This document shows positions 1 to 10,600 of a stretch of 64,000 nucleotides of DNA, in pieces. Source of the DNA: Glycine soja. Lineage: Eukaryota > Streptophyta > Magnoliopsida > Fabales > Fabaceae. The notes below the pieces were generated by a model. It saw nothing but the letters and a program-made list of their open reading frames with translations. It did no database searches and was not told the DNA's origin. A program made the position numbers and the translations under genes. Numbering within the stretch: position 1 is the first letter of the stretch; each line of letters starts with the position of its first letter. The DNA lies in assembly GCF_004193775.1 (NCBI RefSeq), contig NC_041004.1, positions 39,022,411 to 39,086,410 on the forward strand, given 5' to 3'.

Positions 1-930
1 CCATGTTCTTTTTTTTTTTTTTTTTTCAAAATCGACGAGAAGGAGAACACGCATCTTTCTCTTGATCACAAATTGCGATTTTCAGGTTGTTAGCTCCAAG
101 GGCAAAGCATATTCCAAGTTGCATTGACCAATATTTCATAATGGATATCTTGGCTAATTAGCCAAATCATATCATATATATTTATTGCCAATCTTAGTCA
201 GAAGCAACTTGATCCAGTGCAGCTGCCAGCCTTCTTGACAAGTAAATTAGATTGATTGACTACTAGACAGTGTCCTGTATATCTTCCTAATAGTATCTGG
301 AGTCGTTCTGCAACAGCCACCTACACAGGAAGCTCCTAACTCACCATTTATTTACATATGAGATAAAATCTTCATCTGTAACACCAGTATTTTGCTGAAA
401 ACACAACAGTATACATAACTCAAGAAATATCCCACAATATTTTCTTTAAAATGATTGAATCTCTAAGAAACTATCTCCATGCTATATGTGGTTTTTCTCA
501 AAGATAAGGATGTGTACAATATGAAGTACTTATCAACTTTAACCAACCATCAAGTTCATAACTTGAAAAATACAATAAACTAGATAAACATAGCTTAAAA
601 CAGGAACATAACTTAAGGAATTAAAGGTTAGGTTAAGCGTATACTTTTAATTTTCTGAATTCATGTCCATGTGGGTTCCATTAATTTCTTATGATATTAT
701 GTTACATGCATTGTTTGCTATTGTGTTCCAAGAAATATAGAAAATTGCACAGGCTGAATACGATTAAATAATCACTAATCTCTCTTGACTATGTCCAACA
801 CATGAGTGCAGACATTAATTTCAAGATCACTACATATCTATTAACTTTCCATCATGTAAGGTTAAATGAGAAATCAGCCCAAAATTTGGAATAAAATTCA
901 GAAAGATCGTCTTAATATTTTTCCTGTATT

Positions 931-1198
931 GGCCCCTATAATTTTATTTTTTAGTCCATGATGTTATTGTTTCAGTTCCTATAAAATTGTAAAGTTTTGA
1001 TGAGTCCTTATATTAAAATTTCATTTTAGTCCTGCAATTTAGGAAACATTTGGCTATTTTCTAATCTCTATTAACACCATGTCATCACTAACCAGGACAG
1101 GGATCCAAATGAAACAAAAACATTTTATAAGGACCAAAACAGGAAAAAAAAATTAAGAGGACCAAAAAGAAAACAACCCTATAAATATTATAGGGGCT
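931..1198. mobile_element. Foldback MITE in last HMT intron
   Basis: Perfect 11-bp terminal inverted repeats GCCCCTATAAT (932-942) and ATTATAGGGGC (1187-1197) bound about 266 bp. Inner sequence is also partly complementary: tttttagtcc on the left pairs with ggaccaaaaa on the right. There are no coding frames. This is the structure of a non-autonomous miniature inverted-repeat element lying in the intron between the sixth and seventh HMT exons. I could not fix a target duplication, so the superfamily is open. Confidence 0.55.
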
Positions 1199-1860
1199 AA
1201 AAAACTATTTAAGTCTTTCCTTAAAATCTTTAGATGTACTTGTATACAATTATTAATAAAAGGATGTGAAATCTGTCATTACTTGATTCAAGCAGAATAA
1301 TTTCCAAAATCCAATTTTCCAATGCATAGTGGTTCATTTTTTATATGATAATTTAGATACTTACATTCTATAATAGACCTTTCTTCAATTTTAAAGACAA
1401 AGTAGGCCTGCCTATCCTTTAAATTGTAATAGTAAAACCACATGAAATAAACTTACCACCCACTCCTTTAGGTCAGCATCGTAAGTTTCCCCACTGTTTG
1501 GATATATAACAATTGGTTTTGTAGTCACCTGAAGATATCATATGTGAATCAAGAATAAGTATTTCACAAAGACAAGTCCCATAACTATAATAATAATATA
1601 ATAGCTTATTAACACTGACACATTTCTTACATGAAAGTAACACAAAAAAACAAGGGAAAATGACACTATCAACATTTCTAGAGACAAATAGTTTCACATT
1701 AATGTGAAAACTGTATCAGGGTATAGGTTAAGTACTTTACTCAGAGAAGTTTCCATTCATATAAGCCATCTTCATAAAAAAATAAAAAATAGTTGAAAGC
1801 TATTTTTACAATATCATGCAACTCTTGAACGGTTGAACCTATACAGACTTATCAAAATAA

Positions 1861-1980
1861 GCCATTTAACTCCATGAGTATTCATTATTCACCCTAATGT
1901 ACATGACTAACAGATATATATAAGCCATTTTCCATGTGCATTTATTATTCACCCTAATGTACATGACTTATCAAAATGAA
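1861..1980. repeat. 60-bp tandem duplication in HMT intron
   Basis: Two adjacent copies with a 60-bp period. The core ATTCACCCTAATGTACATGA is identical and begins at about 1889 and 1949. The left parts are diverged. A local duplication within the intron between the fifth and sixth HMT exons; no function is suggested. Confidence 0.7.
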
Positions 1981-3556
1981 AACAACTTGGCAACGTGAAT
2001 ACTAACACTTTTAGAACTGAAACAGCAGTACTAATAATGACCTAAAAGAATAGGAGAGGTTATTAAAAACAAAAAAAGAATTTATGATGTGTAAAAAAAT
2101 ACGTTCAATAATTAGCCTACACACAACATATTTGATTGGAAACGAGAGAACCTAAGCTTTACCCTCTTAAGCAAAACAATTAGACCATGTATAAATCTTG
2201 GTGGGGTACAGTAGATTCCAACAGCGACAACTTTATTACCTGATTCAGCAATAGAGCCACATTCCATTAAAGAATCACCACTAACAACATTAACTCCATG
2301 AGTTAAAAGAAAACCATGCTGGAATCTTTATGTCCTCTTCTTCCAGAAGCTGAGCAAAAGCCTGCTTAGTCAATATAGTTAGATAAATTCGGGAGTCGAG
2401 ACAAAAAAATGAACATTGCAAGTGAAGGCTTACAAATTTAATTGTCCAATACTAATATTTAGCTTTAGATAACTATTATTTTGTACCTGTTCCGGGATTT
2501 TAATTGATCATATATGCTTGAGTGAGTTACTCATTATAGTTGCTTTACTAGTGATTTTACCCTTTCACAAAAGCAATGGAAACTCCAGGATCGAAAAATT
2601 AATGCTTTGTAGTGGTCTAGGGAAGCAAGGCAAAATTTGGGCCAAATTTTGTTGAAAACTTCTTCACTCAAAGAAAACATCCATCAAAAGTTTATGTGAT
2701 TCACATTTCATGGTAACATGGAACAAAAGCACATCAACCAAAATGAATTATACAAATATAACAGAATTTCTTCAATCATCAAGGATTTGATTTCCGTTCA
2801 TTATCTAGATTTTAAGGTTATTGCACAAGAAATAAGAATGTCATTAGATAGCCTCGATTATAAGCAAAACAAGTTCCTTTGACTGAATTACCCTTCCTTA
2901 AAATATTCAAAATATTATTATGATTTTATTAATCTTCTCTCACTCATAAATATTAATTAAGGGTAAAGTTAGAAAAAAAATTATGATTCAATAATTTTTA
3001 AAAGACGGATGACACTTTTTACAGAGATAAAAAAGAACCATGGGGATAGATTTTAGCATTTGGCTGTCCAAAGCTTTAGGATACCTCAGCTTCAAGCTTA
3101 TTGGACACTGTTTCAAATGCAAGCAGGTCAGCACTTGAATCTGCTAAAATTTGAACTCTTCTCCGAATTTCCACCGTGATAGCATCACCATAATCCCCAC
3201 TGTTAGAAACAAAATATCAAGAAATGTGACACTAAAAAATATATAATATCTATCAGTGCTGAGAACAGCAGCAAAACTTTATCAAACCCCAACCTTTCTA
3301 AAATGTAAACGATCCTATGCAGGAAAAAGCTTAAATAGGTAAAAGCACAAGATGGACCTTGAAATTCATTTCATACAACTTTCTGATACCATTCCCTTTA
3401 AGAACAAGAAAGATTTGTACAAAAATAACCAATGCAAAGCTAAATACACGACCTGGGAAGCACAACATTTAATAATCATGGATATCATCTTGATTGTTAG
3501 TCAATAAATGGGCTACATAATAGATACAAGAAAACAAAAATCACAAACAATGCTAA

Positions 3557-3822
3557 GACTCAGTTTCGATAAATTTCTCCATAAGAACTTATATAAGAAA
3601 AGAAAATAAAAAGATAAAATGAATTGAACCTCTCTCAATATACTAAAATCAACTTATACACTTTAGCATTTGGAGAAATTAGATGCTAACACTTCCACAA
3701 AAGTTAAGTACATAAGTTGATTTTAGCATGTAGAGAGAAGTTCAATTCATTTTACTACCTTATGTTCATTTCCTATACTAGTGTTTACAAAAAAGGGTTT
3801 TTTTTTTTATCCAAACAGAGTC
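3557..3822. mobile_element. Tourist-like (PIF/Harbinger) MITE, copy 1
   Basis: A 266-bp element flanked by the 3-bp duplication TAA (3554-3556 and 3823-3825). The ends are GACTCAGTTTCGATAAA and, on the other strand, GACTCTGTTTGGATAAA. Longer complementary arms lie inside: aaaatgaattgaac on the left and gttcaattcatttt on the right, with tctctc/gagaga and aaaatcaactta/taagttgatttt next to them. A TAA/TTA duplication and non-coding foldback structure are typical of Tourist MITEs mobilised by PIF/Harbinger transposases. It sits in the HMT intron between exons 3 and 4. A diverged relative is at 27768-28012. Confidence 0.75.
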
Positions 3823-4797
3823 TAAATACTAAATCTTAATCATTTGATTCATTTCACCTGTACCCTGATCCATCGGCCAAATAAGCTCCATAGCTCCCCA
3901 CCAATGCTGCAACCAGGATAGGCCGTTGCTTGAGGATTCTACCATCATCCTCCCCATCACCCGAACAGCATCCAGCACAATTTTTATCGTAAACTTCACG
4001 TGCCTCGAATGCAATTTCGGCACTCCTCTTGAGCAAGGCTTCACTCTCTTCATCAGAATAACCTTTGGCTTTAAAGCCTTGAATGGTGGCCTTTGCACAA
4101 ACAACACAACTACCTCCACTTCAGCATTAGCAAGAAATTAACAAAAGAAATAAGACACTGTTCAACAACCAAACAAACTCACTTGGTAAGATGCTGTGAT
4201 TATAATGTCTGCACCATTTTCCAGGTAATCAAGGTGCACCTGCTCCACTTAGTCACTCAATCATTACTTTGATTTTCAATTGCAAAAAAGAAAAAGAAAA
4301 CAAACACATCATTCAATTAAGCTGAAAATATTAACATTGCAAGAACTGTTTAACAATTATATAAGCAAAAAAAAAAAAAATCAGGCTCGTCGAACTCGAA
4401 ATGGCTAACATTGTGATGAAATGAAATCACAGAAATTTATTTGTTAAAGAGAAAATAGAACAAAAAATTGAGAGTCGAAACGGTGCGTTTGAATCGCGCG
4501 AAAAGGAACGAGAGTGTACCTGGCGAATCAGGTGAGGGGAGGAAAACAGGCATTTGGCGCTCCATAGGGGATCGTTGAGGTCGTCGCCATGGCGCTCCAG
4601 CTCCGTCGCGAGACCGCCGTCGATGACGGCGGAGCCGCCGGTTTCACGGAGCAAATCTGTTATCAACGACGACATTTTTACGCCGGAAAGAGGAACTGGA
4701 ATTCCCGCATTTTTGGATTTATACCTTTATCTTCGAATTAAGGCCCAGCCCAATCTCTATATGGATACGTCATGGCCCAATCTCGCGCCTATAAGGC

Positions 4798-4808
4798 TAT
4801 ATATAACA
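4798..4808 (-). promoter_or_regulatory. TATA-like box of the HMT pseudogene
   Basis: On the minus strand the sequence GTTATATATAG lies about 125 bp upstream of the HMT ATG at 4675. Two TGGGCC motifs (plus-strand ggccca near 4743 and 4774) lie between it and the ATG; such site-II-type motifs are common in plant housekeeping promoters. Position and sequence fit a core promoter. Use is inferred. Confidence 0.4.
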
Positions 4809-4825
4809 ATTAGTGATTTTCTTCC

Positions 4826-5030
4826 TGCACCAGCCACTTTTCTTCTACACCCAGCATGTTTTTTTATAATTTCAACATTACCCTTACATATAGCCTATAT
4901 AGATTGACAATCCGTATGGGTCTCGAACCTGTGACTTTCAGGTTATTAGCACGATGCTCTAACCAACTAAGCCAATAGGTCAATTACGTTAAAAAATAAT
5001 TAACGTCATTATATATAATACTAAAATTCC
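4826..5030 (-). repeat. tRNA-Ile(AAU)-derived dispersed repeat, copy A
   Basis: On the minus strand 4905-4980 resembles plant tRNA-Ile with anticodon AAU. A box-A-like TGGCTTAGTTGG (4963-4974), an anticodon-arm sequence gtgctaataac, and a box-B-like GGTTCGAGACC (4919-4929) can be read. The acceptor ends do not pair, so this is not a working tRNA gene. The flank AATTAACGTC followed by an AT tract (from 4998) recurs in copy B at 62520-62700 in the same relative position, as does a weaker similarity around cacccagca on the other side. The pair therefore belongs to a repeat family larger than the tRNA part, SINE-like or carried by another element. Confidence 0.6.
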
Positions 5031-5038
5031 CAAAAAAT

Positions 5039-5079
5039 GGATTTAAGATTCAACCACCCATTTTTTTAATCTTAAATCC
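5039..5079. repeat. Perfect 12-bp inverted repeat
   Basis: GGATTTAAGATT (5039-5050) and AATCTTAAATCC (5068-5079) form a perfect 12-bp stem with a 17-base loop. It lies between the tRNA-derived repeat and the GC-rich block. It may be part of the same transposon-like complex. No gene is attached that would make it a terminator. Confidence 0.7.
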
Positions 5080-5264
5080 TATTTTTGAGCTACTTAGAGA
5101 CATTTTTTGGGAAAATGAGTTGACCAAATCCCCTTTGGGAATTTGCCAAGGGATTCTTCATTCAATTTCGAGCATTTTGACATATTATGGGCCTCAAACG
5201 GACATTCCTATCAAAAGTTATATGCGTTTGAAGTTAAAATTTTTTTTTTCCGTAAAAAGCATTT

Positions 5265-5480
5265 CGTCAGTACGAGTGGCGGGACCCGCCACGTGGCCGC
5301 CACGTGGACAGCAACTCGCCAACTCCACTGGCGAGTCCACCAGGCGCTGCCACGTGTCCAACTCGCCAACCCCACTGGCGAGTCCCCTTCAAAAACAGAC
5401 CCCCCCCCTGGAAAAAGTTTCAAAACAGCCCCATTTTGGGAATTAGTTTCTAAAACTAACCTAGTTTGAGAAATTTGCCG
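5265..5480. repeat. GC-rich tandem hairpins with three CACGTG boxes
   Basis: A sharply GC-rich island in AT-rich DNA. The hairpin ACTCGCC-loop-GGCGAGT occurs twice (5314-5336 and 5361-5383, 47-bp spacing). Palindromic CACGTG occurs three times (5290, 5301, 5351). The repeated unit runs from CACGTG to the end of the hairpin. Overlapping frames here are open only because stop codons are rare in GC-rich DNA; no protein family is recognised. It is probably part of a dispersed repeat. CACGTG is the plant G-box core, but no adjacent gene makes a promoter role likely. Confidence 0.6.
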
Positions 5481-5559
5481 ATAGTAGGACTGATAATATC
5501 TTGAGCTTTGGCTTTTTAGCATGCATCTCCGAACTCCGATGATGAAATGGGGACACCAC

Positions 5560-6830
5560 AAAGTAACGTACGTACAGTGTGCGGTGTGCTATCTATCTAT
5601 CTCTCTCTTGATTCGCATAAAGTCAAAATATTTAGCAGCTTAACTTGGTATTTATATTCGTTTGAGCCAGACATGGAGGAACGTGGGACCATCACAGGTA
5701 CCCATTCTACAGTATCTTGTGTTGGATTCAAGGGCATTCCAATTCCTAATAGCAGCTTCTCAAGCCTCATTGTTTTGTTTCACATACATACTAAACGGAG
5801 TTATGTGAAACAACAATTGTTGTCTATTGGAACGCGTCTCTTACTTTAGATCAAAGTTTCTAGGATGTTCATAGTACATCATCATTCGTGAATCTAAATT
5901 GATTCGAATAATTTCAATTGGATCATTTATGTATTAGCTGAATTAATTTGATTAAAATTGTTCATGTATAGATTGAATCACATGTTTAGATTTATAGATT
6001 CGATTGGAACCGAATCAATCACAATTTTTAGAGCAATTTGGTTTAACCTTAAATATTGTTAATATTAGGACGGTAAGTGTTTGAATTACTAATGTTAGAA
6101 CCTCTTGAAATATTACTTTTAGGTATATTGTTATTTGTTTCACTTTTTTTTCATATTTATTTTCTCTGTCATGTTTATAATATTAATGGATCATATTTTG
6201 TTTATTTTTTTTCAGCAAATTTAGTTGCAACAAATCTGATTGTAGTAAAGCTTACTGTAAGAAAGTAGTTTATAAAAAATAATTATGATTCAAACTATAA
6301 TAAATTCAATGAAAAATATTTTATTTTAATTTGTATTAGTTTATTTTAGAATATTATGTTGATGATATTAAATGAATCAAATTTATTAGTTTTAGACATT
6401 TGATAATATTGTGTTAATTGTATTGAATATTTGAATGAATCATAATATAAAATAATAATTCTAAGAAAAAAAGATCAAATTTAAATGAATAACCTGTTAG
6501 TACGAACCAAACAAAATGATTCATGAATAAATTAGGTTGGATTAAGTTTAAAAAAATTATAATAAATTTGACTAAAACTGACTCAAACCGATACATAAAC
6601 AGTCTTAAAAATTCTAACTATTCGTTTATTCATCTGATTAATTATCAAACACACATTAAGGTACACTTACATGTAAGGAGCGGTAATTTATTATCAGAAT
6701 TATGCACATTATCATGTCTAAATTAACTAGTATAAGATTATTCTAATTTTAACAAGTAACATTGAGTTTATCCTTCGCCACATAGGTGTGGAAGAACTTT
6801 GTTTCACACCATGATAATGAATTTATCCAG
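5560..6830. other. AT-rich intergenic DNA
   Basis: No gene is supported. The region contains repeated gaatc/gattc-rich stretches (5880-6030) and, near 6580-6610, actcaaaccgatacataaac, resembling the ends of plant hAT-type non-autonomous elements that begin with a tagg.tgttca-like motif. Boundaries could not be fixed. Short open frames are AT-rich and lack recognisable domains. Confidence 0.4.
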
Positions 6831-7640
6831 GTTTAATTATATATTTTAAGATTCAATTTTATCCTTTAATTATTAAAAAATTAAAATTGATCCCTCCATT
6901 ATTTAAAACACAACAATTTCGTCCTTTCATTAATTTTGTAGAGTTGACTATTATCAACCTTTTTCTCTTCTTTTTCCAACCCTCTACCTTCACTCAAAAC
7001 TCCAAAGGACACCACCTCGAGCATCGCACATTGCCATGTCACGCACTGCCCCGCCGAGCACCACCCACGTCATGCACTGCCACATCCACCACCCCCGAAA
7101 CCACCAACCTCCACACCCAACCCAAACAAGCACCGTTGTGTCACCACCAACCTCCACGGATCACCCTCAGCCCAAACGCACCTGCGCGCGCCACCACCAA
7201 CCTCTACAAACCAGATCCACAGCCACCACCCAGATCTGAAAATGAGAGTGGCTCTAGCAACGAAGGACAGCGAAACCCTGACGATGAAGGGCGACAATGA
7301 CGGCGAAGCCCAGATTTGTGTTGTGGTGATCCATTGATTTTTTGTTAAGTTATAATAATTAAACTGGGGCTATAAATAGCCACTTTCTTAAAAAAATATA
7401 TTATTTTATTAGATTATTTTGAAAATAAATAATAAATATAGTGGTAATTTTTAGGTGTCATTATAAGCTAATTTAAACAATCACAATTTACAATTTAACT
7501 GTAACCATTATCCTTGAAGGAAAAAGGTAAAATTGAAATATTTTAAATGATTGAGAGATGAAATTAAATATTTTAATAATTAAAAAGTTAAATTAAATCT
7601 TAAAATATAATTAAAGGATCAATTATATAATTAAATTTTT
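6831..7640. mobile_element. Long-TIR element with GC-rich core
   Basis: Arms of roughly 100 bp face each other. The left arm reads TTTAATTATATATTTTAAGA; read on the other strand, the right arm starts TTTAATTATATTTTAAGA. Both continue with imperfectly matching tcctttaattattaaa-type and att(t)aaaa-type segments. Between the arms (about 7000-7320) is a C/A-rich, GC-rich core with reiterated ccaccaacct motifs. The core's open frame is compositionally biased (Pro/Thr/His) and matches no family I know. Long TIRs with unrelated GC-rich cargo are typical of non-autonomous Mutator-like elements, including Pack-MULEs. No target duplication could be fixed. Confidence 0.55.
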
Positions 7641-10600
7641 ATCTAATCCGAATAAGATTTTCTATCATGGAAGATTAAGAAAGAATTACACCAGTAAAGC
7701 TCAAATGTACTCATCTCACTTAGAAATATAATTCCCTATTATTAGTAATAGCTAGTGAGTTTTAAACTTTTATGTATCGTTTAGGCTGAGGATTTTTTTT
7801 TTTCCTGTTTTAAGTTCTTTTCTATTTCATTTATAATTTAAAAGTATTATAGTTGACAATCATAACAATTAAAGAGAGACAGTTAGATCTGCGATTTGAC
7901 GTTAAAGCCTTTATGATGAAATGACCCAACGAGGAACCAAATTTTCCACATTATAATTACTTTGCCGTCATTAGCGCCTCATCTCCCCCCAGTCCCCATT
8001 AATCCATTATTGAGGTCACACTTGGGTTACGCTTTCTAAATTATTTTTGTCTTTAGAATTCAAATTGTGATAAGAAATAATTCAATTATGATTTTATCAA
8101 ACATATAGAAAACACTCAGTTTATGTTTCTAAACTAAGAAGAGCGTATTGAATTGAGATTTGAATGACTATAGAAACCTAAAAAAGTCTTGTACATCTTC
8201 CTCTCAAAGTCATATATTCTAATTCATAATATATGGGTAAATAATGATAATAACTTGTTTATAATTGAAGCAAGTACGTAATAGTAGATTCTACAATTGA
8301 TAATTATGCAGCTTTTGGAGCAACGGTTCCATTACCATCGAAGTGGGAATTGAAAAAAATAACAATAATGTCGGCTTTCTCTCTATTTATTTCTGTGTTT
8401 TTCTGGGTGCATGTTTTACCATGCATACTTTTGCTGTAGTTACAGTAAGCCTTAGAAAAGAACCAGAAATGCCAGTTGTTGGATCTACTATCTACTTTTA
8501 TAAAGTGGAGAATCCCTTTTCTCTTTTGCTAGCTAGCTAGACCATTCAGATCTTAGTATCACACCGGTTGTACCGCGAGCTCATCCATCCTCATCATGTC
8601 ATGTTCGAGTGATTAAAAATGTTAAGCACAAAAAAGTATGAAAGATTTTGAAATTAAATTGTATAGTTTATTTTAATTATTTAGTTACGTTTTACCATAT
8701 ATTTATTTAAAGTACTTATTTAAATTTAATACACATACACATATCAAACATTGTGTTATGAATGTAAAAAAAAAACATCATAATACAATCAATCTAGTGT
8801 TAACTTTGGTAAGTATCCGTTCGGTAGAGTGAAAAGAAAATAAATTGAGATAACAATTTTAAACTAAAATAAAATATAAAAGTTTGAATCTCACATTATT
8901 TTACGTTTTTTTTTCTTTCGTTTTCACTCTCTTTCTAAGGCCTAAATGCTCATGATTTTTTGATTGACCCGATGTTTGAAAGTTTAGTTTGGTAGTGTCA
9001 TTATATGGATTAAGCTTATCCTAATCCATATCTGTTAGTTATTATTATAACACTAGTGTGTATAGAGAATTAAAGATTGTTATATTTCTAGGTATAGTAA
9101 AAGGATGGAGCAATGCGGGGATGGTCTGAGTAAGAGGTGAGCTTAAAAAAATGTGAATAAGAGCAAATGCCCTGTTTGTTTAGGGTGTTTTTAGTGCGGC
9201 TTCATGCCCTTCATTTTATCAAACATTGCAAGGCTTGCAGTCTAATTGTCTAAACCTTATGCATTTTGTCTTGTGGCTAATCTTCTACCATATCGCATGC
9301 TTAAGGTTAGTTGTATTACTAGTTCAATGTTTTAGATTATCCAAAAAATGATTTTTTTAAGACTATTCATTTAAATATTTAATTCACCAAGTCACATGGG
9401 TTATCCTTAGTTGATAAATACTAAATAACATATTTTTAAAAGCATCGTATAATTCATAAAATTAATTTAAGCACTCACTTTAATAATATTAACATTGGAT
9501 TGAATTTTTGTTTAAAATACTTAAATCTATATAAAATTTAAGACCTATAAAATTATAATAAACAACTCATATAAACAATTCTGCTTCATAAATTCTCTGA
9601 GTCAACTGTTGAGTTAATTTGTCAAAAGATCTAATTTTTCTAAAATAAAGGAGATTCATAAACTTTAAATAGTTGCATGTATATTGATGATGTGAAAGTG
9701 TGATACAATGATAGTGGACCCAATATTTGATTTCACACATTAATTAATTGGTGAAATGGTATTATAACATATAAGTGAAAGAACAATTTTTATTCCATAA
9801 GTTTGTTTTATGATTGAATTAGATTTAAATTTAATAACAAAGTGATATTAGATCTAGCTAGCTTCGTAATTAATTGTTATTAGACATACTAATTCACTTG
9901 TTTATTAGGTTGATATTGGACAACTCACAAATGTCTCTTGTACATTTTACTTTTAACATGTTTAATTCTAGACGTGAGGGAGTTAGAAATTTCATATTGA
10001 CTAATTATGTCCAAAATAACATGTAATTAACGTGTGCTGGTCTTGTTGACGTTGTAACATGTTATCATGATGATAAGCATCTAAATGTAACCACACCCAT
10101 AAATTAATAATCAAAACATTATCTTAGTACCATGGGCAGATTTTTCAAAAAAAAAAAAAGTAGAACAGTCACTACATCCTATACAAGGCGCAAAGCAGCA
10201 TACAAACTTGAGGTGAAGTTAGAAAGACCGTGAATCCGTGATTATTATATGGTCTACGCGTGCCGTTGAGCTCACAAGCACACATGCGCACTTCATGCCA
10301 TAAGATATAGTAAAGCAAAACCTTTATAAGTTAATAAATAGAATTGGAATCACAAACTTTTATAGAGGAGTTTATGATTATATAACTTTAAAAATTAACC
10401 TATAGCACATGGATCGGAAGATCATACTCAGATTTTATGATTATAAATCAGACCAAACTTAAGTTTACCAAAGCCTAATTTGACGTGACCGATTTTTATC
10501 CCTAAACAAAGCCAACAAGCTTAGCCCGTGTGGGAAGTGAAAGCTACGTACCCTTATTCACTGTCGTAAAAGTTGCGATTATGGGTTTGCTATTCCCTAC

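Larger units (their letters stand above)
247..4675 (-). pseudogene. HMT: Homocysteine S-methyltransferase (HMT2-like), two frameshifts
   Basis: The family moves a methyl group from S-methylmethionine to homocysteine to make methionine in the cytosol. Seven exons can be read on the minus strand: 4520-4675, 4183-4239, 3858-4090, 3085-3199, 2163-2361, 1457-1528 and about 247-394, all with GT..AG borders and compatible phases. The start [14 protein letters not shown] and motifs [24 protein letters not shown] and YPNSGETYDAD match Arabidopsis HMT2. Exon 5 lacks 5 nt relative to the family at about 2298-2302 (just after the AWFSFNS motif), giving a stop at 2290-2292. The last exon is out of frame at about 340-343: it reads ISYVNKW then TGA, while the zinc-ligand motif GGCCRT lies intact in another frame downstream, ending at a TAA at 247-249. 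Exon 4 also lacks about five codons before RRRVQ, and GINC is GIYC. As written, the copy loses two of three zinc-binding cysteines. Sequencing error in both places is the alternative. Confidence 0.85.

Noticed and set aside
4554..4907. 117-codon plus-strand frame
   Set aside because: Antisense to HMT exon 1 and its promoter; the minus strand has a clear homologous exon.
4905..4980. A functional tRNA-Ile(AAU) gene on the minus strand
   Set aside because: Acceptor ends do not pair and arms are mutated; the same unit recurs with shared flank as a repeat.
5120..5561. Three overlapping frames on both strands
   Set aside because: Open because of local GC-richness and tandem hairpins; no family resemblance.
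6887..7300. 137-codon Pro/Thr/His-rich frame
   Set aside because: Lies in the GC-rich core of a TIR element; composition-driven, and overlapping frames are open too.
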